This document shows, in pieces, positions 1 through 11,815 of a stretch of DNA of 64,000 nt. Both the position numbers and the translations under genes were made by a program. The stretch comes from Bactericera cockerelli. Its lineage: Eukaryota > Arthropoda > Insecta > Hemiptera > Triozidae. The stretch is from contig CM044957.1 in NCBI GenBank assembly GCA_024516035.1, forward strand, positions 47,164,300-47,228,299. The letters are read 5' to 3'. Within the stretch, counting starts at the first letter, position 1; each line of letters opens with the position of its first letter. The notes under the pieces are model-generated. The model searched no databases, was not told where the DNA came from, and saw only the letters and a program-made list of their open reading frames with translations.

Positions 1-315
1 ACTACAAATGAAAAGATTTTTTCCACAAAATTGTTTTGTTTACAATTCAAAACACCTGAATAAAATATTCCGATCAACTTCAGACCACTATCTTCTCTCA
101 AAAACCGTCGGGAATTTTTGAAAATTCCATGTACTTTTAAAAGTACGCCAGGTCTTAATCAGTACTTTCGGGAAAACATGCCCAGGTCTCAGGAGGTTAT
201 ATACTATGTACAAGTCTATTAATATTATAAATCCAAGTATTCAAGTGTCTATACCACATCATTCTTTAAAGTCAACTGAGTACTTTTGGTATCAATACTT
301 TTGGTCCGGTATGAC

Positions 316-979
316 TAGGGTGACCATACGTCCCGCTTTGGAGCCATTTGTACAGCTGTCCCGAGCAATCTCTTTGGGACGCTAAAATGTCCCGCTTTTG
401 ACCAAAATCATTAAAATGTCTGGCTTTTCACTTTCCTTATCTTATTATAGAGAAATATTTAATAATTACTTAACGAACATACTTCGTGAGCTAGTATTTT
501 TTCTTTTTTTTCAATTTAAGTCCAAGCACACATACATAAAAATGTAGCACGATTTCGTCTATTAATTTTTGTGGGAGGTACCAGTGCACCGCTAGGAGCA
601 CCGCCAAAAAGTGTACTTTTCGACCGTTTTGGAAAAAACTAGCAAAAAATGGTTTTTTTTTCAAATCTCATGAATCCCATTTTTACCTACATGCTGACAC
701 TGGGTCGCTTTTGACAATGCCTCTATAGCTACTCTTTGTCCTCACGAGACTGACCCCCAAAAACATCAAATACACGGTGACAAGTTATTGCCCCCGCCAG
801 GATTTGAACCCGGGTCTCCCGCTTACAAGACTAGTGCAGTCACCATTACGCCATGGAAGCTAGTCTACACTGTTAAATAGACTATTTATAACTTTTCACA
901 CCAGAAACTCCCACCCCTGTCTAGTAACGCGAAAACGGGCCGCGTCCCGCTTTGGCTCCAAAAAAATCTGGCCACCCTA
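316..979. mobile_element. hAT-type MITE with 8-bp target-site duplication
   Basis: The ends form short inverted repeats (TAGGGTGACCATA on the left, TGGCCACCCTA on the right, inverted). Both sides carry the same 8-bp direct repeat GGTATGAC (308-315 and 980-987). An 8-bp duplication is the hallmark of hAT transposons. There is no transposase ORF, so the element is non-autonomous. The CCCGCTTTGG subterminal motif occurs near both ends. Confidence 0.8.
784..866 (-). repeat. tRNA-like SINE head inside the hAT MITE
   Basis: On the minus strand this reads as a tRNA-like promoter region with a B-box-like GGTTCAAATCCTGG-type segment and an A-box-like GGCGTAATGG segment. It resembles the heads of the SINEs elsewhere in the window. 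It is probably a SINE fragment captured by, or inserted into, the MITE. Confidence 0.45.
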
Positions 980-1249
980 GGTATGACCCATGAGTACAAT
1001 ACCGTTTATATGATATTACTCATGAGCACTGGTATCAATACTTTTCATTCAATACCACATCCCTAGAATTAAGGAAATGACACAATCAGAGATTAAATTG
1101 AGAAAAGACTTTTTAAACTGCAGGTGCTAGTTTTATTTATTTATTTTTATGTACAGCATCCCCTAATAATTATTTTTCCTATTGCATGATGATTGTCAAG
1201 AGTTTATTTATCTATTTAATATATACTGCATCCCCTAATTATTATTTTT

Positions 1250-3064
1250 TCCTTATTGCATCTCAACAGTATTTCAACAGTAACAAACATATTTCCCGAT
1301 AGATTAAAAGACACAATAATAACTCCCGTGCCTAAGACTGAGTCGGGGTGTGTTGAAGACCACAGACCTGTGGCTAATTTAAATGCTTTTGCGAAGCTTT
1401 TTGATGCACTTTTATATAATTCCATATCAGGCCAAGTGTTCTCTACTATTGATCGTATCCAGCATGGCTTCGTGGAAGGACGCTCGACCACCTCCAACAT
1501 TACTGAATTCTCACATTATGTATGTACAGCCTTACAGCAGGGCTATCAGACCGACGTTCTTCTAACCGATGTCATGAAAGGATTCGATCAAATTTCTCAT
1601 GAGGCAATAGTAAACAAATTAAGAAGTGTAGGTTTACCTTCTACAAAATTCTTTCTCTCATACCTATTAAATAGAAACTTACAAGTAAAGTACATTGACG
1701 AAGCATCCAAAACTTTCACCCCTACTTCAGGAATTGCTCAAGGTTCAAAATTGAGTAGTTTACTATTTATTCTGACCTATGATGACGTCTGTAAAGATAT
1801 CAGTGCGGATTCGAAAATACTATTATATGCCGATGATTTAAAGATTTTTAGAAAAATTACATGCATCAGTGATTGCTATCAACTACAGCAGGATCTCAAT
1901 TTAATCAAAGAAAAACTTCACCTCATAGGGCTAAGTTTCCATCCTTTAAAATCAAAACAACTCACCATAAGCTGTAATAAATCTAATAATTTAGACTTCA
2001 CCTACAAAATGGGAGACATAGATATTGAAAAAGTTAGTTATCACAAAGATTTGGGATTCATTATAGATGAGGATTTTATATTCAAAAAACATCGAGCCGA
2101 TATGATAAAACGTGCATTTAAAAAGCTTGGCCTTATAATCAGACAAGCGGGCTGTCGCCCGCTTTGCGGGCCGAGGCATGGCCGTGAAAGCAAAAAATCC
2201 TTTTTCGCCAATGGCAGGTGTTGTAGTGGGAATTTCGAAAAATCCCGTCTTATTGCACATCTAGACTATAAGACAAAGCTACCTACCAAATTTCAGCTTC
2301 CTATGACTTACGGTTTGGGCTGTAGAGCGATGATCAGTCAGTGGTCAGTGGTCAGTGGTCAGTGAGTGTCTTTGACATTTATATATTAAGATTTGGGAAG
2401 TATGTTGAGGATATTGATGTACTTAGGACTCTATTTCTATCTTTGGTGAGATCTACAGTGGAATATGGTTCTGTAGTCTGGGACCCTAGCTCAAAAGAAG
2501 CATCAAAATCAATTGAAAAAATCCAGTCAACTTTTATAAGATATCTATTTAAAAAAGAAAATGGGTTTTATCCCAAATATCCTGAAGCTATCTCTTATAA
2601 AACACTTCTTGAAATGATTAATTTAAGCTCCCTTGAAACAAGACGTAAACTAGATTCAATCATGTTGGTATATAAACTACTAAACAATCATATTCAATGC
2701 TCTAATTTACAAGAGATAATAGAAAAGAAAACGCCCAACCCTTTGCTTAGAAATAGGACTGTTGAGCCATTCACAGTGCCTCACCCAAGGTTTACAAAAT
2801 TGCATGAATCTCCCCTCATTAAGGCAATGACACTGTGTAATTATCTTCACATTGACATCAGTGAATTCTCACTGCCAAAAGAAATGTTTAAGATGAAAGA
2901 CTACATACAACAAGAAAATTAGAGATATTTGTCACTCATATGGTAGAATATATGCATTAGATAGGTACCCTTCATATTTTGATAACTTGTAAAACTATTT
3001 ATAAGTATAATAGTGAACATTACTATTGTTGTTTTCAATTGTAATTTTTGTAAACAATGTTATG

Positions 3065-3102
<38 letters not shown>
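1250..3102 (+). mobile_element. 5'-truncated non-LTR retrotransposon (Jockey/CR1-like), RT plus C-terminus, poly(A) tail
   Basis: An open frame at 1256-2143 encodes a reverse transcriptase domain. Motifs in order are HGFVEGRST, the first catalytic Asp region TDVMKGFD, GIAQGSKLSSLLF and the catalytic LLYADDLKIF box. The frame resumes at about 2392-2922 with the typical LINE C-terminus (EYGSVVWDP; ends KMKDYIQQEN). A run of about 32 A at 3071-3102 is the tail. The endonuclease region is missing, so it is 5'-truncated. Usual motif residues differ (GIAQGS for GVPQGS, MKGFD for KAFD), which suggests an old or divergent copy. The reading frame is broken by a Helitron at 2144-2391. The same 3' end recurs at 29,952-30,198. 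Confidence 0.85.
2144..2391 (-). mobile_element. Short non-autonomous Helitron nested in the LINE
   Basis: Reading the minus strand, it starts TCTTAATATATAAATG and ends with a GC-rich hairpin (GCCCGC-AAA-GCGGGC) followed about 10 nt later by CTTG, a slightly altered CTRR end. No target-site duplication or inverted repeats are seen, as expected for Helitrons. It interrupts the RT frame between IIRQ and FGKYVED. A second copy in + orientation lies at 52,572-52,808 and ends in canonical CTAG. Confidence 0.75.
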
Positions 3103-3477
3103 AGTAGTTCAGTGGCAGAAACAAATAATGAAGGTTAAGTGAGATTTAAAGAAAGATAGAACTTAGTGAACAGTTAGAGATATTGGACTTAAATTTCTAC
3201 TGAACATATTAAATTACAAATATTTTATTTATCATTCCATTTTATTTATCATGTCATAGGACTAAGGAGTCCCTTCTTGCTAGAAGTTTAAATAAAGTCT
3301 CATTAATATTGGTTTAATAAGTTGTACATAATTAAAATGTAAAAATAATAGTTTTAAAGAAATTGGTTCATACCTATAAACTGTGATGCATTTGCTTCAA
3401 AAATCATAGTTTGTTTGTTATCTACCTATCTCCAGTATGAATTGAGAATTATGAGTTTTATTGAATATTCAGAGTTA

Positions 3478-3551
3478 ATGGTCGGAGGTTGTGATTAACC
3501 TTGCCTTGTGGTTACCTTACACTAAAGAGCGTTATTATTATTATTATTATA
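3478..3551 (+). repeat. SINE-C 3' fragment
   Basis: This is the tail half of the SINE-C family (GGTTACCTT-ACACTAAAGAG followed by an ATT trinucleotide run). It matches the 3' ends of the copies at 8,964, 41,531 and 48,888. Confidence 0.6.
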
Positions 3552-3984
3552 GACTCCTAATTAGATTTATTTAATTTATTCTAACAATCAGCATAGCCAT
3601 CCAGAAGTCGAATGAGTCATGTGTCATGCCTCATTCTTCTGCTCTGGATGAGCTGTTTATATTCTGTGATTGAATAAATACATATATTTATTTAATTTGT
3701 TTCATGTTGAAAACTTTACATCACCTCAAATGAACTTTTTGCAATTTCATCCAAAGATCTCCTAAGAACAAAATCCAAAAATATCTTTAATTTCATTTCT
3801 TATCTAAAAATCCAGTGTACTTGTTGTGCACGCCTTCTTATCTTGAATTCTGCTCAAACCTAATTACTATCTAATTCATGTGTAAATAGGAATAACAATT
3901 TCATTCAAATTCTTAACATGGCTGACAAATCTCTAACAAATTCTCTAACATATTTGAGCTGTTACCTCATTTGAGAGTTATTAT

Positions 3985-4560
3985 TATTTAAATTCTTTAT
4001 TAAAAGGACATAATTATGTACAAACAAGTAATGATAAAAATTAAAATACAAAATTAGAACAATATAAACAAGAAAAAAGATAAACAACATACATAAAATA
4101 CATATGATACAGATGTCCTAATAAAGGGCGGGGTTATTTTTTAAAAGTTCACCTCAAGGTCCTAGATTCAGAGCTCGGTATTTATTTGAGCTGTTGTCTT
4201 ATTTGAGAGTTCAGCACAGTTCTGAAGTTTGTCAAGGTCGTCTTAGGACACTCAATATATTAGAAAACAACACCTGTGGGTTATGATGATTATTATTAAA
4301 TTCTTTATTAGACATATTTACAGTACAAACAATTATTACAAGGAAATTAAAAAATGGAACATCTGCGAAGCCAAATAAAAATGGCTTAGGATGGGTCCTC
4401 TGTAATAAAAAGAAAAGAAAAATAAAACAAATGATTTATTATTATTATTTCAACAATAAAAAGGAAAAAAATATAATCACATATGTTTTAACTAAAGAGC
4501 GGGGTTTTTGCATGTTTCAATCTCTTCCACCCAACCCTCAGTTATTTCCCACACACCAAT
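3985..4560 (-). repeat. Two head-to-tail copies of repeat family G (LINE 3'-end-like)
   Basis: Two segments (about 3,985-4,140 and 4,288-4,560) start with ATTCTTTATTA and end near GGGCGGGGTTATT / CTCTTCCACCCAACCCT. The same module occurs at 5,950, 12,255, 14,102, 30,914, 46,440 and 56,031. No coding capacity is visible. The fixed 3' box and A/T-rich tail suggest a LINE 3' UTR or a LINE-mobilised repeat. Confidence 0.6.
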
Positions 4561-4790
4561 GGAAATGTTGGACGAAGTAGTGCGAAACTTCTAAAATTCT
4601 CTCTATTCGGGTATCGTCAACGGCGGTCATCATATGGATGGTATCCTCATAAAAAAAGAAGAAAAAAGAGAAAGAAAAACAACAACATAAACGAATAGCC
4701 TGTAATCCGTCAAAAAAGTTCTGTAAAGTTCAGTCTGGCTAGGGCCCTATAAACAGGGAGTAGACCACTTTGCCTTTTCCCAAATCTACT

Positions 4791-5103
4791 TGGGGTCGGC
4801 ATTGTTTAACCTCATGGTTGAGGTTGGTTGGTTGCGTCACATTTCTATGGCTAGATTTCCTTCCTAACGCCAACGATTCTATTTGATTTAACGTCCTGAT
4901 TAGGACGGAGGTTTACTCTTCGTTCAATGGGAATTGTACCAGCTACCCACATTAACCTCACCCAGCCTGGGTAGGGCCGGAATTGCCAGCCTCACAATGT
5001 ACGGAGGGAACAGAATTTAGTATGAAAGTCTGCTCCGACCGGGAATCGAACTGGGATTCTGGACTACGGTCAGTAGCACAACCGTTACGCCACAGAGGCT
5101 GGC
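4791..5103 (-). mobile_element. SINE-A (tRNA-derived)
   Basis: Read on the minus strand it has the tRNA-like head (GCCTCTGTGGCGTAACGG, then a TTCGATTCCCGG-type B box), the shared central core (GGCTGGGTGAGGTTAATG) and an alternative tail ending in CCGACCCCAAG. Seven further copies occur in the window. Confidence 0.8.
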
Positions 5104-5403
5104 TCGATCAAGGATCAAGCTACTGAGGTCAAATGTTTTATTAATCCTAACAGGCACGGCCGGTGGGTAAATGTTTTTGGGGGTGCTCGACGTAAACCAG
5201 TCTAAAAGGGGTTCTATGGAGTGTCTCTTTTAGTTCCTAACTAGTTAGATTTGGTTTACCTTGTCAATAATTAAATAATAAATTATTTATTCCTATAATT
5301 ATCATGTGGATTTTTATAATTCTCAAGGCTTTTTAATGATAATATAATATAATACATATATGTACAATTGTCTTGTACATAATCCGCAGTATAATAATAA
5401 TCA

Positions 5404-5588
5404 TATCACCTTATTTATACTGCCCGATTAGGACTATTGAGTCCCATTATTCCAGCAGTAAACCCAAGACGTATTATTATGTGGTCAAAATCCCAAATGG
5501 GAGGATAACTTGTCATCTCCCGGCTGGGTTTTGAACCGCGACCTCTGGATTACCAGTCAGACGCCTTGACCACTGAGCTACCGGGATA
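5404..5588 (-). mobile_element. SINE-B (tRNA-derived)
   Basis: The minus strand starts with TCCCGGTAGCTCAGTGGTC and carries a B-box-like GGTTCAAAACCC segment. It then runs through the body (GGGATTTTGACCACATAATA) to the GGGCAGTATAAATAAGG tail. It is a dispersed family, not a tRNA gene. Confidence 0.8.
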
Positions 5589-5689
5589 GACAGTATGACC
5601 GCTTCGCTTAAAAATTATAAATTATTCTAGAAATGTGTGATCATTTTCGTCGTGTACGAGCTAGGACTTGAGAAAAATCCTTTCTGTCT

Positions 5690-5896
5690 GTCCCGGTAGC
5701 TCAGTGGTAAAGGCGGCACTCTGTGAATCCAAAGATTCCAGAGTTCGTGGGTTCGAAACCCGGCCGGGACATAAAAAGTTATCCTCCCATTCGGGATTTT
5801 TACCACATAATAACATGTCTTGGCTTACTGCTGGAATAATGGGACTTTAATAGTCCTAATCGGGCAGTATAAATAAGGCGATATTATTATTATATT
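5690..5896 (+). mobile_element. SINE-B (tRNA-derived), full-length
   Basis: The head TCCCGGTAGCTCAGTGGTAA has an 11-bp longer variable arm than the 5,404 copy. The B box is GGTTCGAAACCC and the body and tail are as in the other SINE-B copies, ending in ATT repeats. It lies in inverted orientation to its neighbour about 100 bp upstream. Confidence 0.85.
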
Positions 5897-5949
5897 TATT
5901 TTTCGCCTGGGGATGCTGCAGTTCCGCAGCTTATTATTATTATTATTAT

Positions 5950-6118
5950 TATAGTATGCTTTATTAGGAGGACAGAGTACAATGTTAATAGCATAAAATT
6001 AAGAAAAAGCAAACAAATGACAAAATAAATAAGTAAAAAGAAATAACACTAATGTCCTACCTTAAGGGCGGGGTTATTACCCGTGGCAATCTCTTCCACC
6101 CAACCCTTCTTCGCCCCA
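5950..6118 (-). repeat. Repeat family G copy
   Basis: It runs from ATGCTTTATTAGGAGGACA to GGGCGGGGTTATT and CTCTTCCACCCAACCCT, matching the other family G copies. Confidence 0.6.
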
Positions 6119-7127
6119 GCCGGGCCTGGACACCAACACCTACATTATTATGTCACACTCGTGCTAGTATTTTACTTTTGTAGAGCGATTCGCTTCTTTA
6201 TTTGACATCTCTATTATTATCTTATCTTGCTGTTTGTTGGTCCCTTGCACTTGGCCCTTCGTATAGCAAGTGTTACAAGGATTGTGTTTATCCTTTTTAC
6301 ATCAGTGCTTTGATTGTGCGTGTGTCTATTGGACCCTTAACTACAATTTTTTTTTGTTTTTTACATAATCTTACGAATAAACAGGACTCATGATACAAAT
6401 TAACATTAAAACCTAAATTTAATACTAAACTTAAACTAAAAAATTACTACTAAACTAACAAACTAAAACTAAAACTACAAAATTACTACTTAATTGACAA
6501 ATATTCAAGGAAAATAAACATATATTCTCATATACTCTTTTTAAGTCAAACGAAAGTGAACTTTATTTGTGAAATTTGTAAAACTGCCTTCTCAACTTCT
6601 GATTGTATCAATTTTTTACTTTCTATTACCTGTAAGTTATAGAAAACATTGTTTTCGGTCAGGTGTTCGGTTAGGTTTTATCTATTATTTTTTAATCAAC
6701 GGGAAATCCCCATTATACAAAACAAAACAAAAAAAAAATCATAGCCTACTCGTATCGATACAATTAATGTGATTTTTATCATTTCCACACTCTCTTCATA
6801 GCACAAGTGAGTGTGGAAATGACTCGAGAATAATTCTTTCGCCCTCGTGATCATTAAGTCTCAATCTCTATGTTGTACCAAAAAATCTTTTATTAGCATA
6901 TATTTTTGTCATAACTCATTAACCAAACACCTCAGCCGAGGTGTGAAGAACGCCTTATACAAAGAAAGAGACTTTTACACATCCAATTGTGAAGAATTCT
7001 TCGTGAGGAACCTATTTCTGCATTACCACAAAGAGGTAAATAAAATCTTTTTTACCTGGTTCTTAATAAGTTTCATGTCAATCTTTTTAGCGTATGAGTA
7101 AGTTAAAAATAAACTATTTTAAAAAAA
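6119..7127. other. No recognisable feature
   Basis: AT-rich DNA with short chance ORFs only. I see no coding or repeat signature that I can support. Confidence 0.5.
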
Positions 7128-7277
7128 AAGTTATCATATATTTTGTGTTCATCACTTTTGTGATATCACAACTACTCAAACTAGCTTTACAAAATAAGCT
7201 GAACTGATGAATCCGGGACTTGAACCACGACCTCCAGGTTAAAGTCCGCCACCTTATTCATCAAGCTACGAGGTCGG
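7128..7277 (-). mobile_element. SINE-E (tRNA-derived)
   Basis: The minus strand begins ACCGACCTCGTAGCTTGATG, a tRNA-like head with a B-box GGTTCAAGTCCCGG. It ends in the GATATCACAAAAGTGATGAAC tail region. Other copies are at 14,284, 32,309 and (split) 44,595/45,579. Confidence 0.75.
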
Positions 7278-7502
7278 TTTAAAATACATTACATTATAAT
7301 ATAAATATATAAATCATTACTTTATATAATCATTACTTAGAATGTCGTATTTGTACACGTCGAGAAAACCTCTTTCAAAACATTTATAAGACCGAACATT
7401 ACGAGATTACTGATCACATCATCTCATTTTCTTTTATATACTGCCGCCACTGGTCGCTATCCACAGCTATTCATTACCTCGAGGTATGAGTGTACCCCAA
7501 AG

Positions 7503-8376
7503 CGGATTCAAATGGAATAAAATGGACGAATTGGAAGAAATTCATTTTTCTTTAGAAAAAAAAAAAAAAAAAAAAAAAAAAACGAATGGAGGATAAATGT
7601 TCTTCTAGTATGGTTAATCAAAATGGATTTATAAAATTCTTGCTTCCATTTCTTTATTCCTGGTTTGTTTTCATTTCTCCATTGTTTATCTTTAAAAGAG
7701 TACCGAAACTCATTTTTCTTTCACGAATGGTGGGAAAGTTAAACTTGGAAGAGAATCAACATACTAACTGCATACGCCCAGGTTATTCTGGACACTTGTC
7801 TTGTAATTCACAAACTCTCTCCCTCACTTCCCAGACATAGAGATATCCATAAGCATAACACAAGAAATAAAAATAATCTCATTATATCGAGAAATATGCT
7901 TATGGATAACTCTTTTCTCAAACAAGGGGTCACCCTCTATAATAAACTACCTCCAGCATTCAGAGAAATGAGGGAAGAGATGTTCAAAAACTCTCTAAAA
8001 GAGAACTTACTAAATCTCGCTCCATACAGTCTAGACGAGTTCCAGGGTAGCCTGGAAAATCTATAAGTCCCATTATTAACATCTAGTCATATCAAAGCTT
8101 GTATCCTACTCTAATATGTGATTTTATACTTTTTTATATACTTATTTTTTTTTTCTTATATAAATATATATATATAATTTTTTTTTTTTTTTTTTTTACT
8201 ATTATTATTTTTTTTAATCCGCTAGTCCTGAAAAGTATCACTTACTTTTATCTACCACCTGGTTTTATTAATGTATTTTCTTTTTATAAATTTTTCATTC
8301 ATTCATTTACATCATGTACCATTGTACCATTTAAATCATACCTATAGCATACATACAAGAGTGTATATCGAAATGC

Positions 8377-8407
<31 letters not shown>

Positions 8408-8470
8408 GAAATATTTGAAGAAAAAAAAACGAACCTGGAATTTTTTTTTTAATCCAAAAGAAAAATGCTG
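7503..8470. repeat. Repeat family L, split by a LINE 3' end
   Basis: The left half (7,503-7,750) and right half (8,405-8,470) match uninterrupted copies at 35,940-36,200, 40,140-40,430 and 50,620-50,890. Shared motifs are CATTGTTTATCTTTAAAAG and GGAAATATTTG. The interruption is the LINE fragment at 7,751-8,404. Subterminal AGAAAAAT motifs suggest a non-autonomous element. Confidence 0.5.
7751..8404 (+). mobile_element. LINE 3' end (C-terminal codons, 3' UTR, poly(A))
   Basis: An open frame ending at 8,066 reads a typical Jockey/CR1 C-terminus: HNTRNKNNL, then GVTLYNKLPPAFREM, ending SLENL-stop. A 3' UTR and about 26 A (8,379-8,404) follow. It is severely 5'-truncated and inserted inside a family L repeat. 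Confidence 0.75.
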
Positions 8471-8479
8471 CTCAAATCT

Positions 8480-8560
8480 TACCTTGCTGGGGATCGAACC
8501 CATGCCACCGTGCGCTCAAGTCCAGCGCGCTACTCCACTCGGCCCTTCCGTGTCCAGTGT
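8480..8560 (-). repeat. SINE-M fragment (tRNA-like head)
   Basis: The minus strand holds a tRNA-like segment with B-box GGTTCGATCCCCAGC. It is related to the fuller copies at 37,916 and 55,655. Confidence 0.5.
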
Positions 8561-8963
8561 GTTGAAGTTATGCACATTAAATAAAAGAATAGTAAAAATA
8601 TTTAGTTAAATAAAAATACATAGTATAGTAAAAAACATAGTAAAAATAGTAAAAACAGATTGCTTTTTGTTGCATCACAAAGAAAATTCTGCTTTTTCTT
8701 GTCTGATCTAGAGTTCTAGGTAAGGCAGTAATCATCCACTGACATCATATATTATGGAGATTTAGGTTTGACATGTCTTCGTTTAAAATAGATGGACTAG
8801 AATTTTGATGATTAAAATTTTGATGTTACCTGCTTGCTGCTTGATAGCTCCGATCTCATTTGATTCTAAAGGAAGAGAAGATCACGTTGCTGTAGGTACT
8901 GTACCTATACCAGCGAATATCCCTCGCAATACAGAGAGGGAATAGTGCAAGTTAGTATTGTCT

Positions 8964-9129
8964 GCACTGGTAGTCTAGTGGTTAACGCGCTAGTCTGGTA
9001 ATCCAGGTAGCGTAGCGATCCGTTGGTGACCACATAATAATAAGACTCTGAGGGTTAGGTGGTAGAAAATGGTTTGAGCATTAACCTCGTCTGGTGGTTG
9101 CCTTCCACTAAAGAGTATTATTATTATAA
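8964..9129 (+). mobile_element. SINE-C, internally deleted
   Basis: It starts GCACTGGTAGTCTAGTGGTT with a tRNA-like A box, then jumps to the GACCACATAATAATAAGACT body. The B box is largely missing. It ends in ACTAAAGAGTATT and ATT repeats. Confidence 0.75.
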
Positions 9130-9299
9130 GTATTGAGGGAACTTTTCCTCCATCTAGCACCCTCGGTGAAGTCTTCGATTTAAAATGATGAACTTTTTTT
9201 TTTTTTTTTAGAAGATTGGCAGTGGGCCAAAAATAAGCCCATACAGCCACTTTATAAATGATGAACTTTGATTCAATAAAATAATAAATAACAATATTC

Positions 9300-9440
9300 A
9301 AAGAAAAATCTAAGGGCGGAATTAATAGACAACATAAATAATAAGTTATTTAGTCGTTGGTAAGTGTCGGTTTTCCCTATCTTACACAGTACGCAATCCG
9401 TGACTTAGCGCCACAGAGGTATTACAAAAACGTCTATCCG
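9300..9440. repeat. Partial foldback element, relative of 12,032-12,164
   Basis: It shares CTAAGGGCGGAATTAATAGAC and the inverted CTTAGCGCCACAGAG segment with the foldback MITE at 12,032. Confidence 0.5.
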
Positions 9441-9506
9441 CATTAAATGAAACATTACGAAACGCTTCGCAACGTTGCGAGACGAAATGTTGCACTCAGT
9501 GGGATC

Positions 9507-9595
9507 CTGGCCTTAGCTTTCTACAGCCTGGCCTTAGCTTTCATCAGCCTGGCCTTAGCTTTCTACAGCCTGGCCTTAGCTTTCTACAGCCTCCT
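9507..9595 (+). repeat. 21-bp tandem repeat, four copies
   Basis: Unit CCTGGCCTTAGCTTTCTACA+G, repeated four times. Each unit ends in a pyrimidine stretch plus CTACAG, like a 3' splice site. It precedes an open stretch (DGSRCVHPYLRAC...), but no exon can be proven here. Confidence 0.7.
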
Positions 9596-10781
9596 ACAGG
9601 ACGGGTCGAGGTGTGTTCACCCCTATTTACGAGCCTGCCTTCTGTTATCAGACAACAATAATATACTGATTATAATAATACTGAGATGTTTGCTTCACTC
9701 AGTCACTCGTCGGTAAATCAATGAGTCTTCCGTATTTTTTCAACTTTAATAATGAAAGAAAAACATAATATTTCTTTTGAAATTATCTAATATTTACATA
9801 TCGGAAGAATTGTGTTCGTTTTAGTTAAAAAAAAAAAAAAATTGCCGCGATTAAAAAAAAATAATCTTTTTATGCTTCGATTTAAAAAATAATCATTTCC
9901 GGTAGTAGTCTTAACCTGCTGAGCAACTTTGGTTTTGTGTTTGTCTGTCGGTCAGTTTTAATTAGTATCTTATTTTCAATGTTAGGTCCTTAAACCTCGA
10001 TTTTAATTTTATCATGACATAGGTGTCGGCCATGCCTCGATAAACTCACCCCTGCCGCAGGCCTGGTAGTTTATATATCTTCTGGTAGGTATTTTTATCA
10101 TCTCTTGATATTACCAAGGCATACAGTGAATAGTGTGCCCTATCCTTTTTATACTGATTGACATTTTTTGAGATTTATATCACCTGTTTTTTACTTCCGA
10201 GAAATTTCTAATATTAGAAATCGGAAGTATTGTGTTTTTTTAATGTGTTGATGTTCAAAACATTACCTTTTCATGTAGATTTACTAAAAGCTGTGTAAAA
10301 TCAAAGTACTTAATAATAAATAAAAAAATCATAGTTTACTTACTTACTCGGACTTGTAAATTTCTCATGTATTTGAAAATAATAACTAAACTTTTGTTTT
10401 TCATGAACATTTATTTAAAGAGAGGTCTATAACAATCGAAGTCCTCGCCCCTAACTAAACTTTAATTACCTCAAAGACCCAGTGTTTTGATTCAAATAAA
10501 GGTCGATATACATAAAATTACTAGTATTACTACCCAAAATGAAAGAAACACATGCTGGAGTGTTTCGCACTGAAGAGACAAATGGGAGATGTTTGACAAA
10601 GTACAGCAGGGATAAATGGACAGAATTTGGTTAGTAAATCCTTAGGGTTAGTGATGGTAGTGTAAAATGAAATTTTCATCAGCTAACAATTTCAATCACA
10701 GTAAAGGAATAACAGGAGTGATAAATGCATAGACTTTGGTTAGTGAATCCTTGTCTTAAATAATCCTCATGATTTTTTTAA

Positions 10782-10955
10782 AAGGTAATTGTGCCCCGGA
10801 ACCGCTTTCGCATTACTTCTGGACACTTTACCTTTACATCCATGCCATTCTGAAAACGGAAAACTCGGTTTTAATTTTCCGCTCCGGCCGGTATTCGAAC
10901 CCACAACCTCCGTGTTAGCAACCAATGCTCTTAACCACTGAGCCACGGAGGTCGG
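10782..10955 (-). mobile_element. SINE-F (tRNA-derived)
   Basis: The minus strand starts ACCTCCGTGGCTCAGTGGTT and has a GGTTCGAATACCGG B box. The body ends in CAGAAGTAATGCGAAAGCGG. Related copies are at 42,431 (full) and 50,485 (head only). Confidence 0.8.
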
Positions 10956-11555
10956 TAATCCTCATGATCAATCCTCTCAATATAGTCAATATCATCTCCT
11001 CTTCTTGTGATTCACAATAACAAAATATTTTATATACATATACTTTACTCAGGGTTCTCTCAATAAATTGAGATAATTACAAATTCTTCGTCTCTTTTAA
11101 TATTGATAACAACAACACTCCTTCACACAGACGGCGTGTTTGTTGTTGATACACTGATGTTTGTCAAGTATTACGAACAGCAAGTAATGTGTGAGAACAT
11201 TGTGGCAGGCTAAGAAATCAAATTTTCAAATACATTTGGTTGCATTCAGAAATATTTAAGAACTAAATAATAATAATAAAGTTTACAATTGTAAACCTCT
11301 GCATGTTCTTGTTTTCTTTTATCAGTTATAATGTTCTTTTTTTGGTAAACAATTAATTTTAACATACTAGTTATAGTTTTAGTGAGATAGACTGAAATGC
11401 CTCCTCACTATTAACTTAGAAGCAAAAAAAAAAAAATGTATCTACCTCGAAATAATAATAATTCCGTGTCCGTGAGATAGGTATTGATACCTAAATCACG
11501 GTGCTGAGAGGATTATATGGACGCCCAGATCCAATGTCTAAGCTCCTTTCATGTC

Positions 11556-11812
11556 CATTGATTCTATTTGGTTTTAACGTCCTGACTCGAGGTAGACAGG
11601 ACTGGGGTTTTACCCTCCATTCGTACCAGGAATCGTACCAGCTCACCCATTAACATTACCTACACCCAGCCTGGGTAGGGCCGGAATTGCCAGCCTCACA
11701 TGTTCGGAGGGAACAGAATTTTCTGTGCGATAAGTCTCCTCCAGCCGGGAATCGAACTCAGGATCTCTGTACTACGGGCAGTAGTCACAACCGTTACGCC
11801 ATGGTGGCTGGC
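11556..11812 (-). mobile_element. SINE-A (tRNA-derived)
   Basis: The minus strand reads the SINE-A head (GGCGTAACGGTTGTGACTAC), a GAGTTCGATTCCCGG B box, and the central core with CCCAGGCTGGGTGTAGG. Confidence 0.8.
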
Positions 11813-11815
11813 TAT

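Noticed and set aside
5690..5775. Apparent tRNA genes (also 18,780, 31,990, 36,620, 41,531, 42,431)
   Set aside because: Each tRNA-like head is followed by a conserved body and A/T tail and recurs as a family, so they are SINEs. The tRNA-like heads are also diverged or carry extra bases.
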